From Ctenosaura bakeri (lineage: Eukaryota; Chordata; Lepidosauria; Squamata; Iguanidae), in contig CAOLHI010000356.1 in the NCBI GenBank assembly GCA_948474755.1, positions 372,001 to 436,000 of the forward strand: a DNA stretch of 64,000 nt. The letters run 5' to 3'. This document shows positions 23,800-35,056 of the stretch, in pieces. Position 1 is the first letter of the stretch; each line of letters starts with the position of its first letter. The notes under the pieces are model-generated. The model saw only the letters and a program-made list of their open reading frames with translations, was not told the DNA's origin and did not search any database. Made by a program: the position numbers and the translations under genes.

Positions 23800-25309
23800 T
23801 CTATGTATGAATTTTGTGCAGAATAAGTCCCAAACTGTGCATGCTCTTCATAAATTGCAGTTTTTGATGATATTTTTGCTGAATGAAGAGAATTGCTAAA
23901 ATTACTTACTCCTTCCTTCAGTAATGAAATTGGCAAAGAATTCTATCACTACCTTCCACATCTTCCCTAACATAAACACATCCTACCTTGTGCTTTGCAA
24001 CAGAAAAATAGAAGTTTGCTTGTATAATACCTACAGTGTAACAGTACAGATAAGTTTGCAGGGATATAGTTCTAAAAGGTGAGGACTATCTTATATTGTT
24101 CTGGAACGTCTTTTCAGCATATAATAGTCTTTTCTCTCTTTAAGAATTTTATCCAGTGGATAAACGGAGGGCAATTTGTGCATCCAAACTTTTGCTTCCC
24201 TCAATGCAGCTTGTCGGAATCTCTCTCCATGGAGTCAGGGCTTCCTCCTCAACTATGGCATCATGTCTCAGATAGGACTGTATGATGGAGGGATTTCTTC
24301 TCACAGCTCACTGGTGCAAGATCTTTCTGCCTAATTTTGGCTGCTTTCCCCCTTATGTATGTATGTATGTAGGTATGTATGTGATACAACCCTCACAATT
24401 CAAGAGGAACTGCCAACATTCTGGAAGGGGAGTTCAGGGGCTCCGGGAGGGAGGAGGGAAGGGAGAGATCCATTAAGTGAGCCATCTTCTACATGCAGCC
24501 CCATAGGATTCAGGTCTTAGATACAGCAGGTTATGGAGAAGTTTGTAGTTTTTGCTGCATACCTTTTCCCTTAAATATAACAGCAGGCTTATTTCTTACA
24601 AGCCTTGTGGGCACCTTTAAGATTAAAGGGGGGAGATCCTCCAAAGATATACTGTGACACAGAGCTTAATTATCTTAACAGCTGAATCTTTTGGTCAAGC
24701 TGTGTATTCCAAAGGATGGAATGCAGTGCCTAACCTATGCCAAGGGATTTCCCTTTTTGTTTTTGGTACAGAAGTGGAAAGCTGAAATGGAGACATTTTT
24801 AAAGTATTAGCTGAAGCCATTTCTAGTATGTTAGCTTTGTAATTACAATTCTCATTGAACCTAAATATCGCTTGTCTGAAGTATGAATAAATATGAATTT
24901 TAACTTACCGCAGAAAGATAAGTTGGGTATATAGTTTAAGGAGCTTGATATAAGGATGGAATTTTTAATAAATCCTTCAACATTATTCTGTGTAGCTTTG
25001 CTCTAAAGTAAAAGTGGGAGAACTTTGGGTCCACAGTGCATTTGCAGACCATAAAATAAAATAATAAAATACATCCAGTAGATAAAAATATCACTAAACA
25101 CCAAGAAGAATTAAAAAAAAAATGTTTATTTGGGTGCATTCACCCTAAACCATGCACATCATTTCACAAACACACATACAGAGAGAGAGAGAGAGAGTGA
25201 CTGAGAGAGAGCTAAAAAGATCAGCCAATTTTTCAGCTGATACTCAAACTAGAAGGAATGCCATGTTGCTTCTGTTTCTGGCATGGTCCATCTTTTTTAT
25301 TTCATTCAG
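23800..25309. other. Unique sequence with simple repeats
   Basis: Contains a TATG tract at 24353-24382 and an (AG)n tract at 25180-25198. A short 'gggcacctttaagatta' near 24609 may be a tiny Penelope-tail remnant. No gene recognised. Confidence 0.45.
25180..25198. repeat. (AG)n microsatellite
   Basis: Nine to ten AG units, then an interruption and a shorter AG run at 25203-25210. Confidence 0.9.
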
Positions 25310-25414
25310 ATCATAAGTGAAGTCATCGATATGAACCCGGACAACATGAGCTATGTGACCCATTTTACAGGAGACAGTTCTCTGTTTGAAGGAGACTTCT
25401 GCTTGAAAGCCTGT
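25310..25414 (+). other. Candidate internal exon of unknown gene
   Basis: A pyrimidine-rich tract 'tcttttttatttcattcag' ends in AG at 25308-25309. The next 105 nt form 35 open codons, and a plausible donor 'gtaaag' starts at 25415. The first 20 codons include GTC ATC GAT ATG AAC CCG GAC AAC ATG AGC, more third-position G/C and CpG than the neighbouring DNA. The start of the peptide reads IISEVIDMNPDNMSYVTHFT. I do not recognise the family. The other two forward frames stop within a few codons. It could equally be a conserved noncoding element or chance. Confidence 0.25.
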
Positions 25415-25584
25415 GTAAAGTTCAGTTTAAGAATAAAGAAGTGTGGCAATGGAGAAAAGGGGCATTAGCAGCCAAATTGCTGGCTGAGCAGACCACTATA
25501 TTTGGTTTGATCACCATCTGATTACAGTTTTTCCCACTACAATGAGATGTTTGTTCATTTGCTTCTTTGTTTTTGTTTAAATGA

Positions 25585-25692
25585 TAACAGAGTCCGGTGG
25601 CACCTTAAGGTCAAATAAATATATATTATAGCAGGAGATTTCATAGACAATAGCCCACTTCACATAATGGGCTATAGTCGATGAAACTCATG
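25585..25692 (-). mobile_element. Penelope-like 3' tail
   Basis: On the minus strand it reads 'gaagtgggctattgtctatg', an AT-rich link, then 'ccttaaggtgccaccgg' and 'actctgtta'. This is a widespread reptile retroelement tail that I associate with Penelope-like elements. The same phrase is found at 42147-42268 on the plus strand. Assignment to Penelope rather than another LINE is from memory of the motif. Confidence 0.5.
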
Positions 25693-26069
25693 TTATCAAT
25701 AATTTAATAAGTTTTTAATGTGATACATGTTTTTTTTTTTGGCTGCAACTGGCTGACATGTTTATCCCTTTGGAATATAGATTTCCTAAATTTATATCTA
25801 TTTCTGTCAATTAGCACATGCAAATTTCATGCATATCCTCTTCTGCATTATTATTTGATAATAAGCAAGTTTTTGATTGCCATCAGAAATAACTCTACTG
25901 CTCACCTAAAGAGTGTTCATGCACCTCCAAGGGGCACTCATCCACCCTTCCATTCTGTCACATTAACTTCCTAGCTATGGTGGAAATTTGCTCATGTTAA
26001 ATGGGAGACCACTTGGCAGCTACTTCCAAAATGGATCCAGGGACAACTTTTTCTTTCACTAGCCTCCAT

Positions 26070-26088
26070 CTATCTATCTTTCTTTTTT

Positions 26089-26128
<40 letters not shown>

Positions 26129-26130
26129 TT
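26070..26130. repeat. (CTTT)n microsatellite with CTAT start
   Basis: Three CTAT units lead into about 11 CTTT units with one T-run interruption. Confidence 0.95.
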
Positions 26131-26347
26131 TAAGCATACTAGGCAGCAGAGTTGGTAAGGCAGGCTTATCTATTCTTCCCCTTTTGCATTTCATGCATGC
26201 TCAGTAAGGAATTCTGGAGGACGCTGCTGTTTACCTTGCCTGTTGTAGGTAGACATGCACAGCTGCAGTAGGATTGGCTAGAGCAGGATCCTGCTTTTCC
26301 TGAGCTTAAGCTTTGTTGCATTGTTTACTAGATATACATGCTGCTGG

Positions 26348-27269
26348 TGTTACCCTGAAATTCTGAGGGTCCCCGGGGGACACCTTGATATGCTTCAAGT
26401 AATGGGGAAAGTAAACTCAACAAAGCATAAGCAATAGCAATGTGAGAGGTAGAGTAACCTAGCGAGATCTTTTATCTGGTTTTTACGGGGTCAGGCCCAG
26501 CCAAAAATCACACAAAAAGGTCCAATGAATGGCTTTATTAAACATAAGTATCACACATCAACGCATACACTCACACACATCCAAGGGCTAAAGAAAAATA
26601 AAGAGTTGAAGTAAGATAGAGGGATTGTTAAATGATTCATAGTTTGGATGATACTGCACCTTTTCCTGAAGTCCTTGGTCCGGGAAAGCAGCGAAAAAAG
26701 TGAAACTCAGCGAAAAGACGCTGAGGGGACCATGTAGCTACCGGGAAGGGGGAATGGTCAGTTGGTATGACCAGGAGGTATCCAAAGAACTAGTGAAAAA
26801 CGGGGACTATTTGTAGGAAAAAATTACCTTGAGGGCAAATCCTCTCCTGGGACAAAGGGGACAGAATCGGAAAAACAATTTCACACTGGCACCTTCTTTG
26901 ATATTAGAAGATAACAAGGTGTTACCCAAGTATCAGGATCTTCCACCGCTTTGGGTTGCAGTGTGAGTTTATGTAGATAGTCCTTGCCTGATAAGATTTT
27001 ATTGCTTCCAGTGCCGAACTTTGTGGGGAAACTCTTAATCCCTTTAAGTTAGATCCTTAAAGGCTGAGGATCTTTTGTCCACCGTTGACTGGCACAGCCT
27101 GAGGTCTTCTGTGGCTACGTGACGGGGGAGTTTACTGGCCTGACCTGGTTCTTCTGATTGCACGACTGTTGTTGCCTACGTGCTCATCCGGGTTACCTCT
27201 CTGGTGGATTAGATTAGGTTTTATATCAAAGTTGTAGACCTCGGGACAGGATTTGCCAAGGGAGTAACA
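26348..27269 (-). mobile_element. Solo LTR of an LTR retroelement or endogenous retrovirus
   Basis: The segment is bounded by 'tgttaccc' on the left and 'gggagtaaca' on the right, so each strand begins TGTTAC and ends GTAACA. The flanks are 'gctgg' (26343-26347) and 'gctgc' (27270-27274), a 5-bp target duplication with one change. On the minus strand an AATAAA signal lies at 26534-26539, leaving about 185 bp for the R/U5 part before the 3' end. No gag or pol reading frame or primer-binding site adjoins it, so it is a solo LTR left by recombination. CpG is clearly more frequent than around it, which points to a relatively young insertion. Retroviral versus Gypsy origin cannot be decided from the LTR alone. 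Confidence 0.72.
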
Positions 27270-27274
27270 GCTGC

Positions 27275-29784
27275 AATCTGTGTTTCTCCAGCTGTCCTTG
27301 ACCATAGTCCTAATGCCAGTGCTGCTAAAACAAAAACACCTTCTGGCTAAACAGAGGGTGAAGAAAAGGAGTCAGGGCAGACATAAAAAGACTTTGTAAA
27401 AAGGAGCATCTTTGTTAGAGGCTTTGTTAACTATGGAATTTCTGTACTAAAAAAGCTAAATATATCACAAATATAATTTTTTTAAAAAAATACTGCATTA
27501 GGAAATGATAGTTTTTACTATATTTGAACTTGTTCTATTTTTAAAAACTGTGGGTCCAGTTTTAGCCATTTTTCCCATGAAAGGAACTATTATATTTCCT
27601 AGATTGAGACTTTGGATGCTAAAGTGACTCCCCTGTTTATAGTATGGAAAAGTTTTCCTATCCTCAGTTCAGTGATAATCATGACAGTGTACATTCAAAC
27701 ATATATCCAGAATCCTTCAGATCAGAGAATAAATCCAAAATGGAAATCAAGACAGGGCTTTCATCCAAAAGTTTCTTCATATGGAAATGAATAGTAATTG
27801 TGGAAATACTGTATCCTTGTATTCTTAACTTAAATGTTTGTGAATGTGAAAGTCAGTATAACAACCTTCTGTTGGTATTTCAGATGCAGTTCTATGTACA
27901 CATGTCTGTTGACTACTCTACAATCCAAACTGGACAATTTGCATGGCTTTTGAGTTGTCTGAAAATGTGTTGGTGACACTTTTGCACTTTCTTCTTGCTC
28001 ATCTCTTAGTTTCCAGGCAGATGGTATCTCTAAAGGAGATTGCATGCTAGATTTGTAATGCTGTTTCTAGCATTGTTCCTTAACACCCCTGAAAACATTC
28101 TGTTCTGTCTCTTAACTGTCACTCCACCTCTTGGGAATGTGCTGGGTTACCTTGCATTTCCAGAAGCTAATAATTATGCTTCTAATAGCTACTAGAAATT
28201 CTTAAACATTATGGGAGAAATATAATTGAAAACTGAAATTGAAAATGCACGAGCACACATGTGTGCACACACGCAGAGAGACGTGGAGTTCTGCAGGAAA
28301 ATTAATTTTAATTTCCATCCAACGGCTGCTGACCATGATAAGATTTTCTGATCTTTTTATTTTGTAAGAGCATTGCTAGAAATCACTATCATAAGCAACA
28401 CTGTAAGGTGAAAAGGATTTATACAAGTCCTGCTGATTTTATGGAAGTAGTTAAGCATTCCCTGCCTGTTTGAAAAACCTTCTTTGACTTTATCCTACTT
28501 AAGTTGTCTTACTCTGACTGAATAACACTCTCCTCCACAGAGATAGCCAGCAGTAGGAAATGGCAGTAGTGGAATCCCATGTGCAGCTGTGCTACTCAAC
28601 TATCCAGATAATGATGGGGTGGGGAAAGGCCTATGTGATCAACCCTGCTCCTGTGCTTTCAGGTTCCTCGTCTATATTTTAGCTCCATGGAATCATACCA
28701 CAAAGAAGTCACCCCCATATCCTCCATGAGTATGCTGTCAGCAGAGTAGTTTCACATATTACGGATGAACGGTTTTGTATGTAAGGCGGGTGTTTTATGT
28801 TTTCATCCTTGGTGGATCTGTACTCTTTCAGTAGTCTGCAGTTTCAATAAGGAGAATGTTAAAAATGTTAAAAATCAGCCAATGTTAAAAATATACTTCA
28901 ATGTGCTGGAGTTTGCATTATACAGCACTAGGTATATACTAATGCTTTTATTTTCTCTTTAAGTTCCTTTTGCTACCGCAGATAAATATAATTATTTTGT
29001 AGGCTTAGTGCATCATACATTTCCCATGGAACTCTTGGAATAATCACTGGATTTCTTTAGGTGTCTCTTATGCACGAATATATTTTGACATCCCACCCTC
29101 TGGCTTTAGCTGATACTGATATAAAAAATATGCTAAATTTAGTCACTGTGAGGATGTAATAGTCTCACAAATATCTCAATACAAATGGTGGCTCATACTG
29201 AAAATGCGTTTAATCATAAAAGACTGCATTTGTATTCTGTTATTTTCTGCTATTACACACAAATATTGCATTTATCTTTTCATTTGATTCGGTTCTCTGT
29301 TACTCCTCTTGCTTTTTTTCTTTGTATTATTGTTACCACGCCACACCAAATAGCTTTCAGATATGAAAAATAAATCGTTACAAAACTCTGCAGGGTTTTG
29401 TTTTTGCAGATTAATGCAAGTTGTTATGAGTGTCATTCTTGAGAAATGCAACTCACTGGGGGATGTTATTATTTGCTTTGATCATAGTTACAATGCTGGG
29501 AATTTGTGGAGAGATGAAATATATGTAAAATAGTCATAATGTGGAATTATATTTTGTACTGTTAGGCGGGGCACTCTTTTCTCTTTGCTGGTAGTTTATT
29601 GGATTGATAACTTAGCACAAACTAGGCCAACTCAAGATGCTTAAGATGTTATCAGAAAGTGCCCAACCTCAGTGCATCCAACCTAATAGCTGTATCTATA
29701 ATAGCTTTGTAAATTGTACCAAAACCAGATTCTGAAAAGTAACTTGTAATATAAATTAGTTACCATTATAGGGCTTTTTGTTTT
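27275..29784. other. Long unique AT-rich stretch
   Basis: About 2.5 kb without a recognised element. 28855-28893 contains three copies of an 'aatgttaaaa' phrase. Open frames are short and anonymous. Confidence 0.45.
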
Positions 29785-30010
29785 TATTGTTTTTGTTGTT
29801 GCACACCTTCAAGAAGTTTCTGACTTATAGTGACTCTAAGGTGACCCTATCATGGGGTTTCCTTGGCAAGATTTGTTCAGAGGGGGATTGCCTTTGCCTT
29901 CCTTTGAGGCTGTCTAAAGAGTATGACTTGCACAAAGTCACCCAGTGTTGTTGTTGTTTTTTTAAATATCCAAATGGGGATTTGAAGCTTGGTTTCCAGT
30001 ATAGTCCAAA
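29785..30010 (-). mobile_element. tRNA-derived SINE with GTT insertion
   Basis: Read on the plus strand in reverse order: a 'ttgttgttgcacacc' tail, 'cttcaagaagtttctgac', 'aaggtgaccctatcatgggg', 'ttccttggcaagatttg', 'gccttcctttgaggctg' and 'gacttgcacaaagtcacc'. A GTT-rich patch at 29947-29962 interrupts the body, and the head ('gggatttgaagc', 'tatagtccaa') is eroded. Confidence 0.85.
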
Positions 30011-32155
30011 AGTCAAAACATTTGCACACATTGGCTCTCCATTTTAGACCTACTTGAAGTCTAATGCCTTTAGTAGCATCAGGATTATTGTCTTATGCCC
30101 TGTGCAGCCCTCTTTGGCACTGAAAACCTGCCCTGGAGAACTTAAAAGCCCTCTGGAACAGGATTTAGGGCACATAGGATGGGAGCTGGAGGAGAAAGAA
30201 GGATTGTTCCTCTCCGACCCACAGTCATGAAAGCTGCTCCCACAAGGACAGTGATCATGCCACACACTGGCCACAATTTCAAGTGTCCCTTTGTAGTTCT
30301 CTTTACATCTACATGTTGAAAAGGTAACATTTTACTTTTTCCTTCCTCAGAAGTAACTAGTTGCATGTTGTTGTGTTGTCAGTACTCTTGTCGGCTGTTC
30401 CAGACTGTACCCCTCTCATGCCAGCTACTGTGACTAATCTACTGAGCAATGTTTTGTTTTGTTTTCTTTTTCCCCGGTATCCTTGCTCTGATGCTCTCTA
30501 ATCCATGCTGCCATTTTTATAGACCCTGCACTTTGTCACAGACCCTGCACTTTGTGATAATCAGTATCATCAGCATGGGTATATGCAAGAATTGATATTC
30601 TGATGGATAGGATCTACAAAACCCCAGAAGTTAAGAATATTGACTAAATATAGGGGCCTAAACCTGTAAACTAGGAATTACTTACACAAGTAAATGGAAC
30701 AAAAAATAGGCTATGTTTCTAAGTAACCTTCTTTCCTTTCCATATTATACCTTGAAACATCACCTCTACAGTTATTTTATTCAGAAGTTTCATATCACAT
30801 CCAACTGAATTCATATTTGTTTCTCAATGACCAAAGATTCAGTGTAGAATTAATCTCTTCATTGTCAATTGTTTGACAGCTACTTAATTGTTCAGATAGC
30901 TTATAAGACGGTTAAAAATTGGTGTGTGTGTGTGGGGGGGGTGAAATTAAAGGAGGAATTTCTACTAAAGAATTCCCAGTCTTTATACTCTGCTGAACTT
31001 TTCTTTCTTCTGCATGTACTGTAATCAATGCACAGTCTAATTTCATCATTTGACACTTTCTGACCCAGAGATAATTCCATGCCTCCGTTAGGTGATATCC
31101 CTTATAAAAACTTCTTTTATACCAAGAAACTGAGAAAACCTGAAGGGTTTCTTTTCCCAAAAGTTAGCTAGGCTATTATATTTTTATATGTACTTGAAAT
31201 AATTTTGTAATGAGCAAGTGGAAACTAGGGTCCATGCCCTGTTAATTAGTTAACTAAAGGGCTCCTTTGTAGATCTTGTGATATACCTTTTTTTTAGATT
31301 GAATGCAGTATCTTTTAAGAAGTTCAGAAAAACATCTCAGTGACGCTGTGTAAACTGTTGTAAATAGCAGCTTGTGGTTTTTACTAGTTTCAGTTTAATA
31401 TTTTATTGTTTTGTTATGTTCAAAAAAGAGAAACAGAACAATTAGTTTCTGCCTTACTTCATAATTTCACAATCTCTACCCAAAATTCTTGTACACCATT
31501 TGGATAAGCTATAATTCACAATGTACCTTCAAGACAATTATAATTACTTGTTTACTCATTTTGGAGCTATGTTTGAAGCAGATGGGGTGTAGGGAGAGGG
31601 GGTAACCATTATTTCCAATGCCTTCAAAAAAGCTTTTAATGAAATGGGTGAGATGGAAGTCATTTTAATCACTGAGAACATTAAAATAGGTTTCCAGCAG
31701 GTATGTTAATGGAGACATACTGTAAAACCTTTCCCCTTCCACAAAACATTTTCCAGTTTAATGATGTGAAAATGTGCTGTCTAAAAGGCTAAATTTTGAG
31801 AGTTTTTTTTTTTTTTGCATGCTGCTTAAAGATAAGGCCTCCTGAAAACATTAATCTCCCTAGCAATAAACACAAAGCCTTAAAAGTTTATCAAGAGATT
31901 GCAATTAAAGGACACCCACAGAAACATAAGACAGTAAGCAATGAATTTAGACTGCGATGATGACTGGAGATGGAATAATGTACATATTTTTTTGTTTGCT
32001 ATTGATAGATTTTGCTCAAGCAGTTAGATTGTTAAAGGAAGGGCTACATGCTGTCCTTTTGAACTACTATCTTTCACCAGAAACTAGGTTGGAAATAGTG
32101 TGCGTGCTCATTCAGTGGGAAGTATTTGTGAAACATTGTTTAGGACTATTAAATA
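30011..32155. other. Long unique AT-rich stretch
   Basis: No element with defined ends. 30640-30720 has phrases like 'ggcctaaacctgtaaac' and 'cacaagtaaatgga' that may be an old unclassified repeat. A GT/G run lies at 30921-30941 and a T run at 31805-31816. Confidence 0.45.
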
Positions 32156-32573
32156 CTGGCGTGTATACCTGGCGTTGCCCGGGATTTTATTTTCTCATAG
32201 GTAATACTTGTAAGAAAGATTTGAGATCCCCTGTTTCTAATTCTCAAAGCTGTCTTGTCCAGTACCTGTAACTTTTCCCCATATTCCCCAATCCAATTTG
32301 TACTCAGAGTTATTAACATACAGAGGTTGGGTTCCTGAGGGAATACAGTGCCCTCCTCCTTGCTGGTAGGCCTCATCTCCATAGCAACCGGCCAGGCCCA
32401 AGAGCTCTCTGGTTGAGAGTTCTATAGGCCCCTCCCTAAACTGCAAACCCCAGGATTCCATAGAATCTTCTTAGGCAGCCAATCATATGAGGTCTTCACC
32501 TGACACGTCCAATCATATGAGGTCCTCACCTGCCTGACACAGACAAACAAACAAACTTTTATATATTACTAGA
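32156..32573 (-). mobile_element. Non-autonomous Helitron
   Basis: On the minus strand the element begins 'tctagtaatatataaaag', the TC-plus-AT-rich start seen in animal Helitrons, and is preceded by A. It ends with a GC-rich hairpin (plus-strand stem 32168-32172 with 32179-32183, loop of six), eight unpaired bases, and CCAG followed by T. CCAG would be one change from the CTAG/CTRR terminus, and A^T is the usual Helitron target. There is no target duplication and no inverted terminal repeat, as expected. The interior has a 30-bp tandem duplication ('ccaatcatatgaggtc', at 32479 and 32509) and an (AAAC)n patch. It encodes no Rep/helicase. Confidence 0.7.
32479..32538. repeat. Two-copy 30-bp tandem duplication inside the Helitron
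   Basis: Both units start 'ccaatcatatgaggtc' and continue 'tcacctg' with few changes. Confidence 0.85.
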
Positions 32574-32695
32574 TGTATTCCATCACTCAGTCCCCTCCAC
32601 CACAACAAGGTAAAACATAAATACCAAGGATCTTTCCAAAGAATGTTATCTTTTCTTCCTCGTATTAAGCATTGATAGCACAAATCTACGTATAT

Positions 32696-32907
32696 TATGT
32701 TGTTGTTGTTGTTGTTGTTGTTGTTGTGTACCTTCAAGTTGTTTTTTTACTTATGCCAACCCTAAGGTTGACCTACCAAGGGTTTCTTGGGGTGAGAGTA
32801 TATGACATCCCCAGGGTCACCCAGTGGGTTTCCATGGCCACATGAATAATTGAACGCTGGCCTCCAAGGTCATAGTCCAATGCTCGGACCGCTATACCAT
32901 GCTGGCT
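32696..32907 (-). mobile_element. tRNA-derived SINE with (TTG)n tail
   Basis: The tail is about nine TTG units (32699-32727), the complement of the family's (CAA)n end. It is followed by 'gtaccttcaagttg', 'ccaaccctaaggttgacc', 'agggtcacccagtggg' and 'tttccatggcc', and the head ends at 'ccatgctggct'. The central 'cttggcaag' to 'gccttcctctgagg' part is deleted. It lies 120 bp right of the Helitron. Confidence 0.88.
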
Positions 32908-33440
32908 ACATTTGCTCAGGATGAAATCCTGTCCCAAGTTCATTGATACCCACTCAGTGGGAAAGTATGCCCAACCTTGCAACTAAGTACATGCCAGAAA
33001 TACTCTGACCAACTGTCAGATAGGTTGCACAGCAGCAAAGGATAACAAAACACCCTGCTGAATCACTTCTAACTGCCTTGTTTTGTCATTGATGCATCAT
33101 TACTGCTGTCTTCAGAGACCATTGGGATATGTGTAAACGGAGATGGTGATCAGGAGCTTGCAAAAGAAGAAGGCAAAGAAAATAAGAAAGCACACACAAA
33201 GCAGCTGCACCAGGCTGGAATGTGTCAGTGTTACATTGGTAACATTGAACCTTTAAATCTCTTCTGAGAAGGATTCCAGTCAGCCAGATTTTAGTCTTTG
33301 CAGATGTCATGGACACTGACCTAATCAATAGTCAAGATATCATTACTATAGCATGCTTCTGCCTAAACATACTGCAGCCTGCTGAAGAATTAAGTATGTA
33401 TGTGTTAAAACTTCTGCTCTTCTCATTTTCCCTGATCTTA
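32908..33440. other. Unique sequence
   Basis: No element or gene recognised. Confidence 0.5.
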
Positions 33441-33575
33441 AAGCAGGGCTGGCCAAGGTGGAACTATCCAGAAGTTGTTGGACTGCAACTCCCATTATTC
33501 CTTACCATTGACTGTGCTGGCTGTGGCTGATGGGGAGTTCCATCCCAACTATTTGTCTGGAGGGCCACATGTATC
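33441..33575. repeat. Short palindromic dispersed repeat, copy C (best preserved)
   Basis: The left arm 'agaagttgttggactgcaac' with 'tcccattattcc' is followed by 'taccattgactgtgctgg'. The right half 'ctgatggggagttc' and 'gtctggagggccac' is its approximate inversion. The whole could fold as one imperfect hairpin. Confidence 0.7.
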
Positions 33576-33707
33576 TTTTAGATCATTGGGCCTCTGATAA
33601 CGCTAGACTTTACAACATCTTGATGCATAGTTTTTCATTATCAGCCAGATCCGGGAGCTAGCCATTTTCCTCAGATCGCTCTTTGGCTTTAACTACATAG
33701 GGAACAT

Positions 33708-33806
33708 TCTTTCTTTCTTTTTTTCTTTCCTCCTTTCCTTCCTTCCTTCCTTCCTTCCTTCCTTCCTTCCTTCCTTCCTTCCTTCCTTCCTTCTTTCTTT
33801 CTTTTT
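33708..33806. repeat. (CTTT)n/(CTTC)n compound microsatellite
   Basis: CTTT units, then about 16 uninterrupted CTTC units, then CTTT again. Roughly 100 bp long. Confidence 0.97.
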
Positions 33807-34732
33807 CAACCTGGATTGCTAGAAAATTTCTTCTAAATTGCAACTGAATTGTTGCAATCTAATTGTATTGAGTATGCTCTTTATTAATATGTCGCTGTAT
33901 AGCAAATGCTACAGGCCTAAATATGGAAGGAGTTTATAGCCGTGGATATGTATCCATACCTGTGTAATCTTATTACTCTTGACAACTTCCTTCTGTGGTG
34001 AGAAGTAACTTTGCCTAACTGCTGGCTCAACTATTTTCATTATTATGACTGGGTCTTCACACTTTGCCAAGGTGTGATATAGAATATATTTCTTTCAGAC
34101 AAGATCCGTGCTACATTTTTTGAAGAGCGAAACTTTGCCTCCAATTAATGGTCTGTCTCTGCCAGCCTGCTCTAACTGCAGCCCATGGGATAGGGATGGG
34201 GTGTGTAGGAGACTTCATACTAATGAGAGGGATAGCTACAGGCAAAATGAGAAAAAAATATGTCGCAGGCAAAAGGCTGTAGTTTCTGACAGGACATCTC
34301 TCCCTGCCAAGTATAGCCAACAGGCAGGGAGGATGTGTCAGCTTGCATTTGTTGGACTGCAGTCCTTGGCTTTCTCTGCACTGTTGGAATGTTCTGACTC
34401 CTGAACCCATACTTTCCTCTTTAGATGACTTTGTCCTTTACAAATAAGCTACATTTGTATGAATTCATTTAACTTCAGGTGGTGAGTTGCTTATCAAAGC
34501 TAGGCAAAAATGATCCCTTTGTTTCTCCCTCTTCTGCCCTTTTGAATCCTTTTTCCTTCCAGGGTGCAGATTCTGGTAAGGAGCAAGCATAGAGCTGGGG
34601 CAGCGGTTTCAAATGTTCTGATTGATCATGCTCAGATGTGGGTAGTAACATCTGTCAGAGAGGCAAATTCTGGTGCTGCAGTATGAGAGAAGTCTGTATG
34701 CAGTTTGAGTATGATTACAGTAATGCGTAAGT
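33807..34732. other. Unique sequence
   Basis: Opposed open frames at 34108-34410 look fortuitous. No family recognised. Confidence 0.5.
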
Positions 34733-34872
34733 CAGGGGTGGGAATCAAGTGCCTCTGCAGATGTTGTTGGACTTACAAAGTCCTATAAAATCTAGGCATC
34801 ACAGCCAATAGTGAGGAATGCTGGGAACTGCCATCCAAAAATATTTGGAGGGCTGCCTGATTCTCATTCCTG
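34733..34872. repeat. Short palindromic dispersed repeat, copy D
   Basis: 'ggggtgggaatcaagtgcc', 'gcagatgttgttggactta', 'cagccaatagtgaggaatg', 'ctgggaactgccatcc' and 'tttggagggctgcc' follow the family order from end to end. Confidence 0.7.
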
Positions 34873-34944
34873 GTCAATAAGTTTGAAGGGTCTCCAGTAT
34901 CCATGCTGCTCCTGGCACGGTTTAGATCAGTCTTCTGCAATTTA

Positions 34945-35056
34945 GAGCCCTCCAGATATGTCCCATCATCCCCAGACTGTGTGGTCAGTGGCAACAATGA
35001 GTAGCTTCCAGGGAATGATGGGGGTAGCTCTGTAATGTATCTGGAGGTCACATGCC
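34945..35056. repeat. Short palindromic dispersed repeat, copy E
   Basis: 'agccctccagatatgtccc' on the left and 'tatctggaggtcacatgcc' on the right are inverted partners. The centre keeps 'ggtcagtggcaacaatgag'. It lies only 72 bp from copy D. Confidence 0.65.

Larger units (their letters stand above)
25415..26347. other. Mixed unique sequence, Penelope tail and microsatellite
   Basis: Holds the Penelope-like tail (25585-25692) and a CTTT array (26070-26130), listed separately. Otherwise unrecognised. Confidence 0.5.

Noticed and set aside
24640..24850. Possible additional L2 coding fragment
   Set aside because: A 'ggaatgcagtgcctaac' block faintly resembles the L2 C-terminus, but frame and order cannot be followed.
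33658..33843. Lys/Glu/Arg-rich open frame
   Set aside because: Translation of the CTTT/CTTC microsatellite.
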